A DNA stretch of 15,477 nt, taken from assembly GCA_937900465.1 (NCBI GenBank), contig CALCEJ010000003.1, forward strand, positions 1 through 15,477, read 5' to 3'. The position numbers were made by a program, and so were the translations under genes. The notes under the pieces were generated by a model that was not told the DNA's origin, searched no databases, and saw nothing but the letters and a program-made list of their open reading frames with translations. This stretch comes from an uncultured Bacteroidales bacterium. GTDB lineage: Bacteria > Bacteroidota > Bacteroidia > Bacteroidales > UBA932. Position 1 is the stretch's first letter; each line of letters starts with the position of its first letter. This document shows, piece after piece, positions 15,476 to 15,477 of this stretch.

Positions 15476-15477
15476 AT
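15407..15477 (+). tRNA. tRNA-Lys (anticodon UUU), 3' end cut by window edge
   Basis: The first 71 positions of a lysine tRNA are present. The D arm is GCTC-loop-GAGC, and the anticodon stem CATCC/GGATG encloses the loop CTTTTAA, giving anticodon TTT at 34-36, which decodes AAA and AAG. The T arm is TTGGG-TTCGAGC-CCCAA. The acceptor stem 5' strand GACTCGT pairs with ACGGAT, with a T4-G69 wobble and a C3-A70 mismatch; position 72 onwards lies outside. The mismatch may reflect lower accuracy at the contig end. The upstream TACCTTTG promoter supports transcription as a separate unit. Multi-copy tRNA genes commonly end contigs in short-read assemblies. Confidence 0.93.

Noticed and set aside
28..15477. 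Search for CRISPR arrays, insertion sequences, integrases or toxin-antitoxin genes
   Set aside because: No regularly spaced repeats, transposase or recombinase motifs, or terminal inverted repeats were seen; nearly all sequence is accounted for by genes.

Overview
The window looks like a metagenomic or draft-assembly contig from a GC-rich member of the Bacteroidota, probably order Bacteroidales. Four things suggest this: a SusD/RagB family C-terminus, many lipoproteins with acidic residues after the lipobox cysteine, A-rich leaders without clear Shine-Dalgarno sites, and Bacteroidota-type promoters (TAnnTTTG with an upstream TTG about 19-20 nt away). I cannot name genus or species from sequence alone. 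The first 27 bases are Illumina adapter, not biology. The last 71 bases are a tRNA-Lys gene cut by the contig end.

Layout. (1) 28-3441, plus strand: the end of a polysaccharide-utilisation-type locus. It holds the C-terminus of a SusD-like glycan-binding lipoprotein, a lipoprotein with a helical (FIVAR-like) segment and a LamG/concanavalin-like domain, a hairpin terminator or attenuator, and a 580-residue lipoprotein of unknown function that looks like an alpha/alpha-toroid plus beta-sandwich enzyme. (2) 3454-7378, plus strand: a tight four-gene operon with a good Bacteroidota promoter, namely glutamine synthetase, a LEA14-like lipoprotein, a SPOR-domain exported protein, and sigma-54 (rpoN). 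(3) 15299-7375, minus strand: a five-gene tight operon, namely GH89 alpha-N-acetylglucosaminidase, GH3 beta-glycosidase, miaB, glpK and glpF. Two of its junctions are ATGA overlaps and the other two have gaps of 1 and 3 nt. It converges on rpoN so closely that one CTAG holds both stop codons. (4) 15300-15477: a divergent promoter region and tRNA-Lys(UUU).

How the genes may work together. The plus-strand operon places nitrogen assimilation (glutamine synthetase) with the alternative sigma factor classically linked to nitrogen control, plus two envelope proteins. The minus-strand operon pairs two exported glycosidases (terminal alpha-GlcNAc and a beta-linked sugar) with glycerol uptake and phosphorylation. 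This suggests, as inference only, use of glycosylated glycerol compounds such as glycoglycerolipids or glycosylated glycerol teichoic acids, with the housekeeping tRNA-modification gene miaB carried in the middle. No CRISPR array, insertion sequence, phage gene or other mobile element was seen. The most novel candidates are the 580-residue lipoprotein and the GH89-GH3-miaB-glpK-glpF arrangement.
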